Assembly (NCBI GenBank): GCA_024138015.1
Contig: JAMXBB010000011.1
Span: 85,523,556-85,587,555 of the forward strand
Reading direction: 5' to 3'
Origin: Lumnitzera littorea
Taxonomy: Eukaryota > Streptophyta > Magnoliopsida > Myrtales > Combretaceae
DNA: 64,000 nucleotides
In this document: positions 61,151 to 64,000 of the stretch, piece after piece
Position numbering within the stretch: the stretch's first letter is position 1
Layout of the letters: each line of letters opens with the position of its first letter
Program-made: the position numbers and the translations under genes
Notes under the pieces: model-generated
The model's input: the letters and a program-made list of their open reading frames with translations, nothing else
Told to the model about the DNA's origin: nothing
The model's database searches: none

Positions 61151-61355
61151 GAAGCTTATGTGTTATTGATTTAGCCTAGCTAATTATTCATTCACTACTT
61201 ATTGGTATCACAATAGATTATCTACAATTGCAATAACATTCTCTCGAAGAACCGATTAGTGATATTGATGTAAAAAAATTACTAGAACAATCTATTAAAA
61301 GAAAACAATAGTCGCATACAAAAAACCATAGTTAAGATGACAACTTAGTAGGTAA
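61148..61355 (+). pseudogene. Second, decayed copy of the MYB intron 2 end and exon 3 start
   Basis: The stretch aligns to 50640-50830. It has the intron end (GAT-TAGCCTAGCTAATT, then TATTGGTATCACAATAGAT, matching TGTTGGTATCGCAACAGAT) and the exon start encoding the R3 helix (GAAGAACCGAT, GTGATAT, AAAAAATTA, GAACA, ATTAAAAG). After the R3 end, CGCATACAAAAAACCATAG roughly matches the beginning of the first 78-bp unit. Several stops and a 3-bp insertion make it non-functional. It is either the 3' copy of a long target-site duplication of the LINE or a local duplication. Confidence 0.75.
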
Positions 61356-64000
61356 TAAATTTAAACAATACTATACAAAAACTAAATGCAATAATCAATA
61401 ATAACACTTTTGGTTTTCTAGCGACAATTTTATTTAATAATGGTACTTTAAAAGCATCTAGAAAAAAAAAAAAAAAACAAGAGATGTCCCACCTTCAAGC
61501 GTAGATAGTTATTGACTATCAAGCTTTACAAGTTCAAACATAATTTTCTAATATAATATAAAATACTCAAGTTCATTAGATATGGGTGGTGACCCTCAAA
61601 GGTTGTGAGAAAAATTAATTCTAGATAAAAGATTTACAATACAACAGATAGCATCTATATGGAATCAAAAGATTCGATGTTTCCCACTTATGAATTGCAA
61701 GAGTTTGTGTATTCAAGTGATTTTTTTGGAGAATTAATTTTGAATTATAGTAAAGCTCATATATACATAAATTAATTAAGAATAACAACTATACATTATA
61801 AGAGTTGTAATTTTCTTTTCTTTTCCCTTTTTACAACTAATTCATAGATGTAATTTTTCTATATTCAAATTTATTACATTGAGCTTTTCCTTATGTAAAT
61901 CAAGGCAAATGTATTCTGTAATGATTAATATTGCGTTCAACTATTGATTGTAAAAGTTATTATACAATCTAGCAGTTGATAAAAAATTCAAAGCTCATAA
62001 TATCATCTTTCAATATTCAATAATAATAATTTAAGGAAAATTATACATGCACTATCACTTAAATTATATGACTTTGCGTTTATAATTTTTAAAAATATAC
62101 AAATAACCTTTAAACTATTACTATAACTCTAAAATCATAAATAAAAAGACTATAAACGTTAATGCTTATGAGGCTTTAACTTTAGCTTTAGCATTATTTT
62201 GAGACATATATGCACGTTTTGAAAAGTGATAAGGAAGTGAAATTTAACTTTGAAGTTTAGAGAATTTATCCACACACATGATAAATAGTTTGTAGATTGC
62301 ATCATTTGTAATTTGCCCAATAATTTATGTAATTTAGTTAGGAGTGTAGTTTATGAACAAGCTTCAAGTAATTGGAAACCTAATCATAATTGTGTTTGTT
62401 TACCATATAACTTGCCATTTTACTTTTACCAATTTATATAATTGTTTCAACTAAGACCAATAATGCTCTGACAAGATAACAGTCATTACAATGAATTGTT
62501 TTGATGTTGTGTTGAGGTGTAAAAACTGAAATATGAGAAAAGTTTTAATGTTATTAATATGTCACGTGAATTAATTTGTAACTATACAAATAAAACTTAA
62601 CATACAAAATAGATAAACAATAATTTTAAAAAAAATTAATATAATTATAATCATGTGTTTAAATATGATTAGTAGTTATATGTCATTAATCTAAACATAT
62701 GGCTTACGACTATCAATGATTTTTTTTTTAAATACACATGTTTTGTGTATATTGAAGTGATGAAAAGTATTTAAAACAAGAAATCATTATTTTTTTTGGG
62801 TGAAATAGTGGTTCTAGAAACAAAAAAAAATCTTTAGAGATACAATTTCTAATGGTAATACACTTAAAAAAAAAAAAAGATTTTGTGCAAATTTTATTGT
62901 TGAGGTGTGAATAAAGTCCATTAGAATGGATAAGTGCAAAATGTAACTTTGTTTAGACAACTTATGACATCCTAATAAAATGTCAAAGAAAATTGTAAAG
63001 TTTGGGAAGCATATTTCACTTTAAAGAATGTGTAATCTCCACAAAATAACTTGGAAAAATGTAGTTGAAGTAAGGAAAAAAAAAAGTATTATTCTATAAT
63101 CCTCTTGTTTATTACATTAAAAGAAAAAAGAAAAAAAAAAGAAGAAAGTGGTTTATATAATGAAAATGATGGTAATAAAATGTTTTTACAGGAAAAGAGA
63201 TTAATTTTATAAAAGAAGAAATTCATTATTATTATTCAAGTAAAACAATTAGGGTACATTCAATAATATAAAAGAAGAAAGAGTAAAATGCCATGATGAC
63301 AACTTAGTTTGATGATAATTTAAGAAAATCTTCTAACTTTAACATGTGTTTTAAGACACTAGTTTAGACATTATAAATGATTGATACTAATAAAATATTA
63401 TAAAAACAATAAATGAATTTTACCTCTACTAGCTATGATGCACTTCCTAAACTTCCATTACATTGCTCATCTTCTTCAAAACATTTACAACATTGGCCAT
63501 TGAAGCTTTCAAAGAGTTTGTTGAATTCTTAGCTATAGACTTCATTTTCAAAGCTATATAAAAGTTTCTCAACATAAGCAGTTTAGTGCATTATTCACTT
63601 CATTATCTAGGCACTATTCTCTCACAACAATACTCATTTATCCACATTGTATCCTTCGCAAATTGAAAGGATAAATTGTATTTAATAAATGGAGATAATT
63701 GTTTCAACTATTACAAAATAAGGCCTTCCATATCCAACCTTGTGGGGTTTGTATATGAAATGGAAATCACAAAGTAAGTTCTTGCATAATTCAAAATGTG
63801 TATCCTAATATATATTAGAAGGGGTAAAATGGATAAAAGATAAAAAAAAAAGATATGATAGAGAATTATCTTAAGAGTGTGCATAATGGAACATATGTTG
63901 GCTCTTGATAGGCAACTCTAACAAAAGTGGAAAAGAAGAATATTTTGATTGTCTTAGGTAGGAGTAATGCTTAGGTCTTCAAACAGCTTAACAATCCACT
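61356..64000. other. AT-rich stretch, no gene recognised
   Basis: It should contain the original 3' part of MYB exon 3 and the gene's 3' end if the LINE-insertion model is right, but I could not recognise them. The open frame 60914-61129 (minus) and others here are noise. 63420-63760 is slightly less AT-rich, without an identifiable product. Poly-A/T runs lie at 61460, 62720, 62860 and 63120. Confidence 0.35.

Noticed and set aside
1..64000. tRNA, rRNA and microRNA-type hairpin genes
   Set aside because: No cloverleaf pattern, rRNA block or convincing precursor hairpin was noticed by eye. This is not a substitute for a covariance-model scan.

Overview
This is a plant nuclear genomic window. 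It is strongly AT-rich, has no prokaryotic gene organisation, and is built almost entirely from nested plant transposable elements around one recognisable gene, an R2R3-MYB with canonical GT/AG introns. Elements with target-site duplications (TSDs), the Tat-type extra RNase H and the R2R3-MYB point to a flowering plant. I cannot name the species.

Layout. 1-955: no gene seen. About 956-6310: a dead hAT transposase on the minus strand, split by a 2.94 kb solo LTR (2158-5097, TSD gtatg) and a small inverted-repeat element (5646-5879). 6311-16870: intergenic DNA with microsatellites, a MITE and a 1.15 kb terminal-inverted-repeat (TIR) element. 16880-17788: a MULE-like element with 9-bp TSDs. 17898-30436: one complete but dead Ty3/gypsy element of the Tat lineage, with both LTRs, TSD catat, gag, PR, RT, RNase H, a second archaeal-type RNase H and integrase. 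It was later entered by a minus-strand solo LTR (24099-26987) and a Harbinger-like element (27101-28038). 31071-34590: AT-rich, nothing recognised. About 34595-43280: a second, truncated Ty3/gypsy element interrupted by a MULE-like element (36303-37778) and a third solo LTR of the same family (37903-41434). 43290-48800: mostly featureless upstream DNA.

48.8-61.4 kb is the region of interest. An R2R3-MYB gene starts at 49089. Its third exon does not stop after the DNA-binding domain. It runs in frame through seven 26-residue repeats into the ORF1 region (DUF4283 plus CCHC knuckle) of a LINE, giving a predicted 804-residue protein. The ORF2 part of the same LINE (52.9-61.1 kb) is riddled with stops and is split by a 3.7 kb LTR-like insertion. 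Directly after the LINE's A-rich tail lies a second, decayed copy of the start of MYB exon 3. The simplest reading is that a LINE inserted in exon 3 with an unusually long target duplication and gave the MYB a new C-terminal half. That half stayed open while the rest of the element decayed.

Nothing besides the MYB fusion looks like a functional gene. 61.36-64.0 kb holds nothing I recognise. All identifications were made by eye from translated motifs and repeat alignment; no database search was run.
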